Program-made: the position numbers and the translations under genes | DNA from: a virus | Strand: one strand, 5' to 3' | DNA: 64,000 nucleotides | IMG/VR virus record: IMGVR_UViG_3300043427_003273 | Span: 36,902-100,901 of that record | Notes under the pieces: model-generated | The model's database searches: none | Told to the model about the DNA's origin: nothing | The model's input: only the letters and a program-made list of their open reading frames with translations | Part shown: positions 40,501 through 50,897 of the stretch, one piece after another | Position numbering within the stretch: position 1 is the stretch's first letter | Layout: every line of letters begins with the position of its first letter

Positions 40501-43500
40501 CTGCTTCCGATAATATTTCATCAACTTTATATGAATCACTATTTTCTGGTTCTAAAACATCTTCATCAACATATTCATCAAAATCTAAAGTAATTGAGGC
40601 ACCAGATCCTCCTATGTTTGGATCTATTTTTACAACCTTATAAAATGAATATCCATTTGAATTTGAATTAAATCCTTTACTGGTTCCACCATTTGTCTCT
40701 TCTCTAGTGATTACATCTTCAATAAAAACAAGATCTCCAAGTTCAAAAGGAAAATCCAAAATGGAACTATATTCTGTTTTCAAAAATACTTGTATTGTTG
40801 GTAAATTTGAAATGGGTAAACTCTGAACTCTAGTTGAAGATGATGATAATAAGTTTGAGTATAATGAATCTATATCTGGATCATCAAGATTTAACTGTGA
40901 AAAATCATTCGCCAATTGAACTTCTTCTGGTTCAGAATTTGTGTTTAGGGTTAAAATTATTGGACTTCCCTGATTTAATAAAATTGGAATTCCATTGCTA
41001 TTATCTACTGGAACTAACCTTGGAACAATATTTGATAAGTTCTTTGTATTACGAACTATAGTAACAAAATTATCACCTAAATTATAAGAAAGAATTAAAT
41101 CTGTAATTATTTTTTTTGTTTTTGCGTCTATTACATCAATATTTGGAGCGGTTAGATAGTTTATTCCATTAGATACAATTGTTATTCTAGCAATTGAATA
41201 CAAAGGCTCCACTTTATAGATCGTCGGTAGTTTAGCAATTGCTCTAATACTTAAATCTGAAGGATAATCAAAACCAATATCTTTAATGTTTACAGATTTT
41301 ATTTGACCTATATTTGTACTGTTTGCAGTAATAATAGATCCTGTTCCACTTAAAGATTCTATCGTAGTTTTTATAGGTAGTCTGTAAAAATATCTTCCTT
41401 TATTTTTTACGGATGCTTTTACAATAGATCCTGATGCATTTTTGGAAGACGTATTATACTTTATTAAAGAATTTTCATCATCATAAAATTCTGATTCTGG
41501 ATCTCTTGGTATTTGATACTTAAATTCAGAAAACTCAAATGGAGGTTGAGTGGAGTCTCTCTCTATAGGATCAAAAATTTTATATTTTCCATCATATTTA
41601 CTCAAAGTGATCGTTATCTTATTATTATTTGATTGCTCAGAATCTATAAAAATTCCTATTTTTTCTAAAGGATTTCCATTAATATTAAGAGGAGTTAATT
41701 TATAAAATAAAGTTGAAGGCGCATCATCAGAAATTTTTAACACTAATTTTGCATTAGTTGTTCCTATTGTGCCAATTTTTGACACATCAAATATATTTGT
41801 TTTCCCAGAAGAAATATATTTATGATTGAAATTTGAATCTTGATATAAGTCAAAACTAAAAGATGATATTCTTTGAGTAGATGAACCTTGAGTAAAAGAT
41901 AATGTATTACTAGATATATCAAATATTATAGTCTGTCCCTTTATTACTTGAATTTCTGGATTTATTTGATAAAACTTTCCATCTGTAGATGAATTTAATG
42001 GTAAAAATTTTGGAAACTCTTGTCCAGACTCAAATAAAGAATTACATAGTCCAAAATTATTTCTATCTGTCACAACTACGTAATAAATTTCATTATCCTG
42101 CAAACCACTTATCGGATTATCCGATTTATACAAAACTTTATCTCCAGTTTTGTATTGGTGATTAGTTATCGTAAATAAATTTTCACCTATATTTACATCA
42201 TTATCCTCAAACTCTTTTGGATTTGCTACTAAAATTCTAGCTTGATCATTGTATTCAATTACAACAGTTTTTGTATTTAACGGATTTATATTAATATCAA
42301 TTATATCCCCACTCAATAAACCATGACTTGATGCGGTAGAAACTGTAACTATACTTTGAGATACCTTTGCATTTAAAATATTTTGTTTTAAAGTTGTAAA
42401 TTTAGAATTTCCATTTCCCGCAACAAAACATAATAATGGATCTTGATTTGCTCCAACTGAAAATAACGATCCAGTAGAACCAAACCCAACTCTAGTTGTG
42501 GAAATTCCAATCAAATCATCAGTAATTTTTATAGCATAAACAGTTGAATTTTGAGGTATTATGAATGAATTTATTGTATCGTTTGATTTTGATACAAGCA
42601 AACTACCATTTGTACTAAATTTCAATGGATCATTTGTATTAAATCCATGTTCTTTCAAATAAATTGAACGTGTTGGTATTGATAATGAAGTGATTCCAGA
42701 TTTTGGATAATTAAAATAAATTGAACTCGTTATACCAGTTCCAAATTTTGTTCCGAATCCAACAACTTCAGAAGCATCAAAATAATATTCATAATTGACA
42801 TTGAAATTATAATATGTTTGAATTCCCAAATTTGCGTTGAACTTTCTTGATTTTTCAGTAAGCCTTGTTCCAGATGGATATGTTGTTAGTCCAACGTATC
42901 CATTATTACTTCTAGATACCCTTATTACATTGTTGTCTTTATTGATATTTAATATTTTTATTTCTTCTCTAGAATTAGAAATTGATCCTGGATCAACAAT
43001 ATAGTAAATATCGTTTTCTCTAATTGTTGGGTAGGTCAAATCACCAGAAACTTCAAAGTATGTAACTATTCCTGTTTGCGATTGTGGTTTTACTGTTTTC
43101 GTTAAAAATAAATTATTATTAGAAAAATTTATATCTTTAAAAACAACTCTTTCTATGGGAGTTGATATTGAAACTATATCACCAGTTGTATAACCATGTG
43201 GATTATTAGTAAACCCTATTAATTCAGATCCGTTTCCAAATTTTCCAAATTCAACATTTTCAAACGTCGATCTTGCAACACTAACAGATTTAACATCTAC
43301 TCCCTGTATTTCTGAAACTTCTGCTGTTGCATTTTGTCCAATAATGTCTCCGTTTTCAAACTTAATTTTGTCACCTACTTTATAATTTTGACCACCCACA
43401 ACAATATCAACAAACTCAATTTCACCATAACTTGCATACTTTATTTGACTTATGGGATCTTTAATCTTATTAGGAACTAAAAGATATTGATATCTACTAT

Positions 43501-46500
43501 TTTTTTTAGTATTAAAGTTATATGGATAAGTATTTCTATACCATCCAGTTTTATTAATATCTATTAAATTTTGATTTGATTTTGCATCAAAATTAAATTC
43601 AATAGGTTTAGATTTATACTTATTTCCTATAATATATGGGAACGTTGAGGGGTATCCAAATCCATCCTGGAGTATTTGTGTAGTATCTATTGTGCAAAAA
43701 TATGCATAGGTTCCATTTGGAAATTCTGGTGTTTTGCAATATCTTCCATTCGATTCATCCAAATCGCCATTATTGATGACTTTATATTCATAGTCTTCTA
43801 TAAAAAATCCAATCGGATAAAGAGATGTTGGAGGACCATCAATTCTTTGAAGACCTTCAAATAAACTATATCCAGATTTCAATGCTTTTACTGCACCAGA
43901 CTCTGCATTTTCATAACCATATGGACCATATATTGGATTTCCATCATATGCCCATCCCACAATAGGAGAATGTCTTTTTTCCAAACTCCTATCAGCTTCT
44001 ATATCAACTACGGTTGAACCATTTTCAAAATAATCGTTGTATAGTATTTCTCTAAGTCTATCTGGCAAATAAATATGAGTATATTGAAGCCCAAATTCCG
44101 AATTTAATCCAGAATAAACAAATCCACCATCATTAGTTTCACGATTTGTTAATCTATATCTATTTAAAAGATTTATTCTCCATGATGTTATATTTGTTGA
44201 TATTTTTACTCCTTCCCCCCTATCAATAATGTCAATTGTTGTATTTTCTTGTTTATAATTTAAACCACCATAAATCACCTTTATCTCTACAATTTTTCCA
44301 TTTTTTAAAATTGGAGTTAAAACTGCACCATTTCCATCACCTCTAACAATTACATCTGGAATAGATACATAATCTTTTCCTTGGTTAGTTACCAATACTT
44401 CTACTATTGAACCATCTTTCGATGATATTATTGGCAATAATTGTCCATTTTTTCCCTTTATAACATTTAATGCAGGCTGTTTCGCATAGTTTAAAATATC
44501 TGGAGATCCATATCCAGATCCATTCTTAGAAACAAAAATTCCATCAACCTCACCTCTAAATACTGGTTGTAATTTGGCATTCAAATCTTGCCCAGATGAA
44601 GTAGAGACTCCGATAAATCCCTCAACAGAAACAATAATTGGCTCATAGTTAAAATAGTGGGTTCCTGTACCTACACTAGTTAAATTTAAATATTGCTTTG
44701 TTTGATATAAAAAGTCTTGGGGTGCTTCAAAATATGACTGATCTTTATAAATTTCTGATATCTTAATATTATTATCATCTATTTTAGTTACATAGTATGA
44801 TGTATTTGCTTGAATACCTCCAATAAGATTTCCAGAACTATAATGAACAATTAAATCACCACTAGAGTATCCATGTTTTGGTATTGTTATAACATTTGTT
44901 ACCAAATTTACGTTACTTGGAATAGTGGATGTTTTTCTATTTTTATATCCACTGCCAGGGGATATAACATTAATTGCTCCAACTTTAGATTTATTTTTTG
45001 AAGATTTTAAATAATGTAAACCAGTAGAATATGCTTTAATATCTACTGTTGATATTCCCGCAAATGCATCTTCTTTGGATTTGTATAATTTTACTGTAGT
45101 TCCATCTTCAACATAAACAATATATCTACTTCTATTTTCAAGTCCATAAATTGTTGTAGAAATTCCACTAATATAAATAACTTCCTCATAATTTTCAAAA
45201 TTGTGATATGTAGCAAATCCAATTGTATCATTCGCAATATTCATAGATCCAACTTGTGGATAAAATGGTGCTTGATACTCAAATGATTCCATAATAGGCT
45301 CAACTAGAGCACCATTTCCACCACCACCTTTTATGCTAACTTTTGGTATTCCAATATAATTAAATCCTTGATAAATTATATTTACTTTTTCCAGTTTTCC
45401 ATTTATTGATGGGTAAATTTCACAACCAGAACCTAAAGTACCTAATGTTAGAAAATCTTCAGATATTCTAACATCTATACCATCTTCTCCACCCAATGAT
45501 AATTGTGTTCCACCACTTCCACCAACAGTAACTAATAATCCATTTATTCTTACAGTATTTCCTTCTGTTTGATTAATATAAAGTTTATTTTTTCCCAATA
45601 ACAGATATCTTTCTCCCAATTTGATCTCTTCACCACCAATGCCACCATAAGTAACTACATTTCCACCAATAGATCCAAATTTTATTGGTTGATCATTGTA
45701 AATAAGAGGTATTGAACTTTTTGCATTGTATTTTACAATAGCTCCCCCAGAGTCTTCAATTAAAAACTCTGGGGGACTCATAACATCATAACCAAATCCA
45801 GAAGATACTACATCTACAGATTTTATAGGGCCATAAAATATACTATTTTGAGATTTATAATTTAATATTTCTACTCCATTGAGAAAAATGCCAGTTGCTC
45901 CAGGTAAAGTATCATAAGTAACAGTATCTTGTATGGGGTCGGAAATTTTTCTAATGAGATTTTGTGGCCCGATAAGTTGGGGTTTAAAATTATCGACGGA
46001 TTTAAAATCTATTTTTGAAAACGAATAATATTGAATAGCACAATCTGCTACTGTTATTGTAGGAACTGTTGATGGTGGAGTGATTCTGGGACTAACATAT
46101 TTTTCATTTAGAATATTTGATCTACTACTTGCCAATTTAATCCCATAAGGATCTCCTTCAGATCTAAATTCCTTAATGTAATAAATTCCATCTGGAAATG
46201 GTGAGTTTCTTGGATCTTGGGATCTAAAAACAACCTCGTCTCCAGTAAAGAATCCATGATTTATTATTATTAAATTATTAGTGGCATCTAAAGAATAAGT
46301 TGTAAAATATGCGTAGTCAATTGATCCGTCCGAATATAATTTATCGGATTGTCCATTATTAACAAACTCCTTTCCAAAGAAAAATTTTCCATTTACTGAT
46401 CCATCTCTAATATCCAAAGGAGATGGTCCACCAGAAATATCAGAATATGAAGGTAATGATGGAGAAGAAACATATAAAGATTTTTCTTTATCGAGGTAAA

Positions 46501-48547
46501 CATTTTGAACGTTTGAATTGTAGATATTTAAATCTGGATAATTAATGAATAATCCTTTAGATAAAAGTCTTGTTATAGAATATCTTTCTAATTGAGATAC
46601 TCTTCCAAATTGGTCTGGAGTTCCGATGGGAGCATCAAATCTTGCAACAATACTATTTTTTGAAGGGACAGATTTTACGACCAAAAAATTATCAGGAACC
46701 TGATCTACATAAAACGTATCAGACTTATGAAAATTATGCTCATCCAGAAAAGTCAGTCTGTAAGAATTATCTAAAATATCTTCTACAAAGGCAGTTTCTA
46801 TATCATATGTAACTGGAATATTATAAATCCAATTATTATCTTTTTTTCTATTGGATTCTTCACCTAAAGACCTAACTCTAATTTTATTGCCAGACTCATA
46901 AAGGAATGTTTGCTCATTCTGCTCAAAATTAGATAAAACGCCAGATATTCTAACCTTTATAATTTGATCCCTATTCTCTCCAACAAATCCATATGCATAA
47001 GTATCTGTAAATACTTCACTATTTGGATATATTGTATCTCTAATATTATCAATAATAGAACCTATGGTCTTACATCCCAAAAATTGATTAAGTGTTTTTG
47101 ATTGGTACGATATATTATAAATCAATTCGGTTTGAGTATCTGGATCTGTCGTATGAACAACAAGATTTCCCGAATTGGGGAATGAAACTGTACTATCAAC
47201 TTCTATTGTTGTCGAATTTGGAAAAATAGTTTCGATAGAATAAGTTTTTGGGTGAATAGAAAAACTACTAAAAAGAGTTCCTCTAAAATTAATATCTCTT
47301 TCGTATCCATCATCAATACTAATTACATAATAAGTTCTGCCACTTCTTTCTATTCTTTCTACAGCAGATATAGTTCCTCTTGCATTCCCAATAAATCCAA
47401 CGTTGTCTTGAAATAAAGTTCTATTTAAAAGATCCTCGGGGTTTCCTTCAATTCCTTGGACTACTAAATTCCTTAAAACTTTATACTGAGCATCTGAAGG
47501 TTCAAGTAAAAAATCTCTTGGAGTAATTACTGATACCTTTTCTCCGTACAAAACTGAAAATAAAATTTTAAATGAATTCTCCGTTCCCTTCGACGAATAA
47601 AAATCTTTTGATTGCTTTATAAAAACAGATTCATTTAAATCTGGATTTAAATCTCTATTTTCAAATCCAGGTAGAAATTGATATTTTACTTTCTGTAAGA
47701 ATTTTTTTAAAAAGATCGAATTTAAATTTATTACTTCGGATCTTATAAAATGATCTTCTGCTAAAGTGTCTTCAAAAATTAACTGATCTTCAGTATCTTT
47801 TCCCAATGATCTAGTTCCACTAAACCCTCTAACACAATTTAATAATTTAATTCCAATATATTCTTCACCATCTACATTAATAGTTGAAACATTTTCATCT
47901 ACATCTTTGAATAATATTATTTCGTTATTAATTTGAATCAATCCATATTTTATCGGCAACGATTTTTTATTATTTGCCTTTGAATATAGTACAATTTCAT
48001 TCTGATCAGATTTAATTACACTTTTAATGATTAATGAAATTCCATTAGAGTTAATTAAATTTTTGTCATTTATCCCAAGGGTACTATCATTTAAAAAGAA
48101 TTCATACTCTGGATTGTTAGAATCTAAAGTAATTGAAAATCTTCTTCCATTAAATTCATAAGTTTCAAAATCAATTAAATCACTTAGTTCTGAAGAAAAT
48201 TCTTGATATGGAACAATGTCAACAAAATCACCATTAATTAAATTATGTGGTGTCTTAGTCTTTACTTTTATGACAGATTCATTATTTAATATTGTTGTTT
48301 GATTTTTAATTATTGATTCTACAACATAAGAATCATTATAAAGATAAAAAATATCTGCAATATTACTAAGAGAGTCTAATTTAATATAATCATTTATGTT
48401 GGATATAATATCAGATGGTCCAAAATTAGTTTCCGTATACCTATAATATTCCTTTAAAAACTCAGGCAATAGAGGATATTCTACTCTTACGAATTCGGGA
48501 AGTTGGTACTCTACAATAGAGCTTACTTTTACATTCGTTTTTTTCAT
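37562..48547 (-). CDS. Giant virion structural protein 3 (3,661 aa) with YHYH-like domain
   Basis: The largest gene of the window. The N-terminus (EYQLPEFVRVEYPLLPEFLK then EYYRYTETNFGPSD) is a conserved opening of large cyanophage structural proteins. Around residues 1,530-1,625 lies a YHYH-like domain: SPIVGWAYDGNPIYGPYGY, then LYPIGFF, LDESNG and GTYAYFCTID, where the usual Y-H-Y-H is read as Y-A-Y-F. Many FAT-like and GxGY beta repeats fill the rest. It lies directly after gp6, the position of gp7 in T4, so it could be the gp7 counterpart, though no homology is evident by eye. Probably a baseplate wedge or fibre protein. Confidence 0.87.
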   Translation of the reverse strand: MKKTNVKVSSIVEYQLPEFVRVEYPLLPEFLKEYYRYTETNFGPSDIISNINDYIKLDSLSNIADIFYLYNDSYVVESIIKNQTTILNNESVIKVKTKTPHNLINGDFVDIVPYQEFSSELSDLIDFETYEFNGRRFSITLDSNNPEYEFFLNDSTLGINDKNLINSNGISLIIKSVIKSDQNEIVLYSKANNKKSLPIKYGLIQINNEIILFKDVDENVSTINVDGEEYIGIKLLNCVRGFSGTRSLGKDTEDQLIFEDTLAEDHFIRSEVINLNSIFLKKFLQKVKYQFLPGFENRDLNPDLNESVFIKQSKDFYSSKGTENSFKILFSVLYGEKVSVITPRDFLLEPSDAQYKVLRNLVVQGIEGNPEDLLNRTLFQDNVGFIGNARGTISAVERIERSGRTYYVISIDDGYERDINFRGTLFSSFSIHPKTYSIETIFPNSTTIEVDSTVSFPNSGNLVVHTTDPDTQTELIYNISYQSKTLNQFLGCKTIGSIIDNIRDTIYPNSEVFTDTYAYGFVGENRDQIIKVRISGVLSNFEQNEQTFLYESGNKIRVRSLGEESNRKKDNNWIYNIPVTYDIETAFVEDILDNSYRLTFLDEHNFHKSDTFYVDQVPDNFLVVKSVPSKNSIVARFDAPIGTPDQFGRVSQLERYSITRLLSKGLFINYPDLNIYNSNVQNVYLDKEKSLYVSSPSLPSYSDISGGPSPLDIRDGSVNGKFFFGKEFVNNGQSDKLYSDGSIDYAYFTTYSLDATNNLIIINHGFFTGDEVVFRSQDPRNSPFPDGIYYIKEFRSEGDPYGIKLASSRSNILNEKYVSPRITPPSTVPTITVADCAIQYYSFSKIDFKSVDNFKPQLIGPQNLIRKISDPIQDTVTYDTLPGATGIFLNGVEILNYKSQNSIFYGPIKSVDVVSSGFGYDVMSPPEFLIEDSGGAIVKYNAKSSIPLIYNDQPIKFGSIGGNVVTYGGIGGEEIKLGERYLLLGKNKLYINQTEGNTVRINGLLVTVGGSGGTQLSLGGEDGIDVRISEDFLTLGTLGSGCEIYPSINGKLEKVNIIYQGFNYIGIPKVSIKGGGGNGALVEPIMESFEYQAPFYPQVGSMNIANDTIGFATYHNFENYEEVIYISGISTTIYGLENRSRYIVYVEDGTTVKLYKSKEDAFAGISTVDIKAYSTGLHYLKSSKNKSKVGAINVISPGSGYKNRKTSTIPSNVNLVTNVITIPKHGYSSGDLIVHYSSGNLIGGIQANTSYYVTKIDDNNIKISEIYKDQSYFEAPQDFLYQTKQYLNLTSVGTGTHYFNYEPIIVSVEGFIGVSTSSGQDLNAKLQPVFRGEVDGIFVSKNGSGYGSPDILNYAKQPALNVIKGKNGQLLPIISSKDGSIVEVLVTNQGKDYVSIPDVIVRGDGNGAVLTPILKNGKIVEIKVIYGGLNYKQENTTIDIIDRGEGVKISTNITSWRINLLNRYRLTNRETNDGGFVYSGLNSEFGLQYTHIYLPDRLREILYNDYFENGSTVVDIEADRSLEKRHSPIVGWAYDGNPIYGPYGYENAESGAVKALKSGYSLFEGLQRIDGPPTSLYPIGFFIEDYEYKVINNGDLDESNGRYCKTPEFPNGTYAYFCTIDTTQILQDGFGYPSTFPYIIGNKYKSKPIEFNFDAKSNQNLIDINKTGWYRNTYPYNFNTKKNSRYQYLLVPNKIKDPISQIKYASYGEIEFVDIVVGGQNYKVGDKIKFENGDIIGQNATAEVSEIQGVDVKSVSVARSTFENVEFGKFGNGSELIGFTNNPHGYTTGDIVSISTPIERVVFKDINFSNNNLFLTKTVKPQSQTGIVTYFEVSGDLTYPTIRENDIYYIVDPGSISNSREEIKILNINKDNNVIRVSRSNNGYVGLTTYPSGTRLTEKSRKFNANLGIQTYYNFNVNYEYYFDASEVVGFGTKFGTGITSSIYFNYPKSGITSLSIPTRSIYLKEHGFNTNDPLKFSTNGSLLVSKSNDTINSFIIPQNSTVYAIKITDDLIGISTTRVGFGSTGSLFSVGANQDPLLCFVAGNGNSKFTTLKQNILNAKVSQSIVTVSTASSHGLLSGDIIDININPLNTKTVVIEYNDQARILVANPKEFEDNDVNIGENLFTITNHQYKTGDKVLYKSDNPISGLQDNEIYYVVVTDRNNFGLCNSLFESGQEFPKFLPLNSSTDGKFYQINPEIQVIKGQTIIFDISSNTLSFTQGSSTQRISSFSFDLYQDSNFNHKYISSGKTNIFDVSKIGTIGTTNAKLVLKISDDAPSTLFYKLTPLNINGNPLEKIGIFIDSEQSNNNKITITLSKYDGKYKIFDPIERDSTQPPFEFSEFKYQIPRDPESEFYDDENSLIKYNTSSKNASGSIVKASVKNKGRYFYRLPIKTTIESLSGTGSIITANSTNIGQIKSVNIKDIGFDYPSDLSIRAIAKLPTIYKVEPLYSIARITIVSNGINYLTAPNIDVIDAKTKKIITDLILSYNLGDNFVTIVRNTKNLSNIVPRLVPVDNSNGIPILLNQGSPIILTLNTNSEPEEVQLANDFSQLNLDDPDIDSLYSNLLSSSSTRVQSLPISNLPTIQVFLKTEYSSILDFPFELGDLVFIEDVITREETNGGTSKGFNSNSNGYSFYKVVKIDPNIGGSGASITLDFDEYVDEDVLEPENSDSYKVDEILSEAARVVPVKYFPIYSTVLEKNNFIQDEELITEDGTSIGIVEQWDSANDYLKIAETIVFNVGDTIIGQTSKTKAILLNKIDFDAGYNIADSSIVTTGWGLDTGKLNFDLQRIHDNDYYQYFSYALKSKVSIDKWNDDVGSLNHTAGFKRFSELELESLPISYSGISTSQEAISFGISDIISEVSVNCVYDFDLAREVTFGNPLKSNEIIFNSRILQDYIESISNRVLPIDDISKNFNALPRETNFSVVARSDSTEIRSKKTFFYIQDRRFTDDRQMQILTTLHDDENVYVGQYGRVETNYDMAYFESIIVGEQQVLQFYPAKDEVNNFIIDFVVFELTDDPTDIEELGFGDISYVYNQIGILTSGTSQGVGTTVVGIGSTFRSSKVLLQVSSVNRDYFELNEITVMHDDFGNTVLSEFGELTTSDLNNESVLGICSYTCEMSSDGSSLNVIMTPYENLTQDYDIKTITTSVSNEDISSTTGALSFETGQVTSFTISGISTEIPQPVLATQFSQQYKCSYLFVNVVGIQTGLVTPYNVGARDHGISDWYAFEDASVTYSAIFPETEIFEITPEGYVTSILTTSSTDPESGSVGITSGYRYFGSKGVHFMNEGSQHSIAPVSYASTTFGHFVADRGFTPGITTFFAYAPFGSTEIRLYDNSPNGIAGIASTSITLNSYQSGILTTSSLGSWVFFDSDLPVIMTVLGPGGTSGNDKTILSPCITGIGTINYKYYPNSLIVPSTERQRTAYNTFPSGASAGITTSGVYDASPIIAIRQSDGAGSDALQGILLDNLSDTYSWGNTLSDYVIAAPYPNTFVNVSYWNGSSWVLGESHNLSGGSFNDPKITQRDGTTGFGIWGTLMDGTAADLGSGSNIWKFESNQPFALIINDTVNDEEVLLGFSSTRSTRPINKEYKASEMQLTSNTRNSYLSEYGVVKISPSAGIGTVGVGEFSSRLLGGNTQLLFTPSPLVEYTINAFQVNVGRL

Positions 48548-48548
48548 A

Positions 48549-50447
48549 TTAATTTCTTACTATTTGGTTTCTATTGGAATAGCTAGATGAAAACTTAAAT
48601 ATTGAACCAGAGGTATCAGATCCAGAACTAATTGTGTCTGGTATTACATTTATAACTGAAGATGCAATATCCAATTGCAAATAAAGATCTTGTAGTCCAA
48701 TAATATCATTAGATTTTGGTCTTAGTGATAATTCAACAATATTCTCACTTCCAATTTTTTTACTGGTTTGAATAATATTTATTGGATATAAAAGAATCTC
48801 TCCCTTGACATAATCAATTTCACCAATATTTTTTCTAACTACAATTGGTGTTTTTTCTTCGGATAATTTAAATAAAATTAATTTTCCTTTTTTTAGATCA
48901 GAATTTGGAATATCTGTAAGATACACAGATTCAGATACACCAGGAATATTAAACCCAGAAGATCTTAAATTATATCCCTTTTCGCATTCAATGAAAAATT
49001 CATTTCCATAACAAATTTCGTATCCAGCAAATTGATTTAATGCTGCCCTAAGATCTCTGCGAATTGAGACAGTAGTGATATTTGATGTTATTGATTCATT
49101 TGCTCTATCAATAATGCTAATAAATTTACTGTATTTGAATCTAGCGCCATATTGATTAAGATCTTTAGATTTTCCATATCTATCAATATTCTCTCCAATT
49201 AATGTTTGTAAGTCAGAAGGACTTCCAAACCTATTCGTGTCATAATAAACACTTGTATCAAATTCAATATAAAGATATTTAAGATCTAAAACTTCTGGAA
49301 CTATTCCAGCAACCGTATATTTGCGGAGTTCTCTTACTATATTTTGCTTTACAAAGTTTGGTATAAACTGTCCGTTTATTGGTTTAATGGTAATAAAAAC
49401 TTTTCCATACTGAGGTGGACTTAAAACTTCTCCACCAAATACTGATATTGATTCAGTCTCTGGATATATTTGAGGGACAAGAACTTCATAATCATTAGCA
49501 GTTACGGCTCTATACTGTGAAGCATAAATTCTTGGAGCATAATTTCTAATAGAATTTACACTTTCAATTTCTTTTCCATTCCTAGATCTTGCGATAGTTG
49601 ATGTAGCAGAAAAATCACTAGTAACTAATGAACCATTATTTGTAAATGTTCTTCCAGAATATGTAAATACTTCAATTCCATTTGTAACATCACCATTAGA
49701 TACACAATAAGAAACTTCTACTAAACTATTATTTTCAAGTTTAGATCCAAATACTCCGTCCCCAAAAATTAATTCATATCTTTGATCAGAAATCTCTTGA
49801 ATAAAAAATATTTTTGAAGTTGATTTAACATCAAATAAACTATTTGCTAAATTGTATTTCCTCGATAACGACCTATCACTGCCATCTCTTACATTTACTC
49901 TTATTGTAGAGGTATCAACATTTATATTTCCCAATATAATTTTTTGATTTGGATTATTATAGTTAATTTCAAAAACTTCATTTACATAAGTTCCTTCTAT
50001 AAGTTCAAGTTCTTCAAATGTTGAGATATCATTTATAACTGGCTTTGTAATATCATCTAAGACATTAAAAGTATATCCACCTCCAGTAAAAGCCAAACCT
50101 TTTTTTAAAGTCAATGATACTGGTTTGTTCCCAGTTATCGAACTAGTATCCACAAAAAAGGAAATATTTGCTCTTGACGATGTTCTAGATCTTGGAACAT
50201 ATCCAATATTTCTTGCAAGTGCGACAATGTTCTCTCTAAGAGTCGCACTGTCAATAAAGACCTCATTGCTAATCATATTAGCATTGTATGAGGTTATATA
50301 CGTGTTATATGCTAGAACATCAACAACTGTTGACAGTGCCGATCCCTCAAAATCATAATCAGTAAAGTTTGAGTTCGATCTTAGGTATTCTTTGATCGAA
50401 ACTTTTATTTGATCAAAATCTATATTTGAAAAATTTACTAGTGCCAT
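48549..50447 (-). CDS. 6: Baseplate wedge protein gp6
   Basis: A 632-aa protein (T4 gp6 is 660 aa), the dimeric core of each baseplate wedge that forms the inner ring and controls the structural switch before contraction. Characteristic segments are FDQIKVSIKEYLRSNSNFTD, YNTYITSYNANMISNEVFID, ARNIGYVPRSRTSSRA near the N-terminus, and YRAVTANDYEVLVPQIYPE with the VFGGE turn in the middle. It abuts gp25, which is typical of the wedge operon. Confidence 0.96.
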   Translation of the reverse strand: MALVNFSNIDFDQIKVSIKEYLRSNSNFTDYDFEGSALSTVVDVLAYNTYITSYNANMISNEVFIDSATLRENIVALARNIGYVPRSRTSSRANISFFVDTSSITGNKPVSLTLKKGLAFTGGGYTFNVLDDITKPVINDISTFEELELIEGTYVNEVFEINYNNPNQKIILGNINVDTSTIRVNVRDGSDRSLSRKYNLANSLFDVKSTSKIFFIQEISDQRYELIFGDGVFGSKLENNSLVEVSYCVSNGDVTNGIEVFTYSGRTFTNNGSLVTSDFSATSTIARSRNGKEIESVNSIRNYAPRIYASQYRAVTANDYEVLVPQIYPETESISVFGGEVLSPPQYGKVFITIKPINGQFIPNFVKQNIVRELRKYTVAGIVPEVLDLKYLYIEFDTSVYYDTNRFGSPSDLQTLIGENIDRYGKSKDLNQYGARFKYSKFISIIDRANESITSNITTVSIRRDLRAALNQFAGYEICYGNEFFIECEKGYNLRSSGFNIPGVSESVYLTDIPNSDLKKGKLILFKLSEEKTPIVVRKNIGEIDYVKGEILLYPINIIQTSKKIGSENIVELSLRPKSNDIIGLQDLYLQLDIASSVINVIPDTISSGSDTSGSIFKFSSSYSNRNQIVRN

Positions 50448-50849
50448 TTATCGATTTGGCTGAAGTGCAAATGATATTTCTTGTGGTGCTATATTTAATC
50501 CAATAATATCATATTTAATAGTTACATTAAATTCCAATGCTTCGTAGTCATTTTCTACTTGTACACTATCCACCTTTATTCTTGGTTCATAAAGAGATAG
50601 TGTTGTTTCTATTTGAGATTGGATCTCAGTAGAGGTTAAGACATCAAATTGTTCAAAAACAACTCTATAAATGTCCGATCCAAGGGATTGATTAAAAAAT
50701 CTTTCTCCAGGATAAGTAGCAACCAAATTTCGCACAGAACGCGCAATAGCAGCAGCATCCTTAAGAGTCAAAAGATCTCCGTTTACTGGATTTGACTTGA
50801 AGGTAAGACTAAGATCTTTAAAACTTTTGCTTACGCGTTCTAACGGCAT
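50448..50849 (-). CDS. 25: Baseplate wedge protein gp25
   Basis: A 133-aa protein, almost the same length as T4 gp25 (132 aa). It links the sheath to the baseplate and primes sheath polymerisation. The family core is plain: ARSVRNLVATYPGERFFNQS, LGSDIYRVVFEQFD, and the EPR motif in LSLYEPRIKVDSVQV. The stop is directly followed by the gp6 start. An AATAAATA octamer is 25 nt upstream. Confidence 0.96.
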   Translation of the reverse strand: MPLERVSKSFKDLSLTFKSNPVNGDLLTLKDAAAIARSVRNLVATYPGERFFNQSLGSDIYRVVFEQFDVLTSTEIQSQIETTLSLYEPRIKVDSVQVENDYEALEFNVTIKYDIIGLNIAPQEISFALQPNR

Positions 50850-50873
50850 CTATAAAATACACCAATCTTAGGT

Positions 50874-50881
50874 TATTTATT
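50874..50881 (-). promoter_or_regulatory. Late-promoter-like octamer AATAAATA before gp25
   Basis: Minus-strand AATAAATA 25 nt upstream of gp25, positioned to drive the whole baseplate and giant-gene unit. Confidence 0.6.
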
Positions 50882-50897
50882 CAACTTTTCAAATTAA

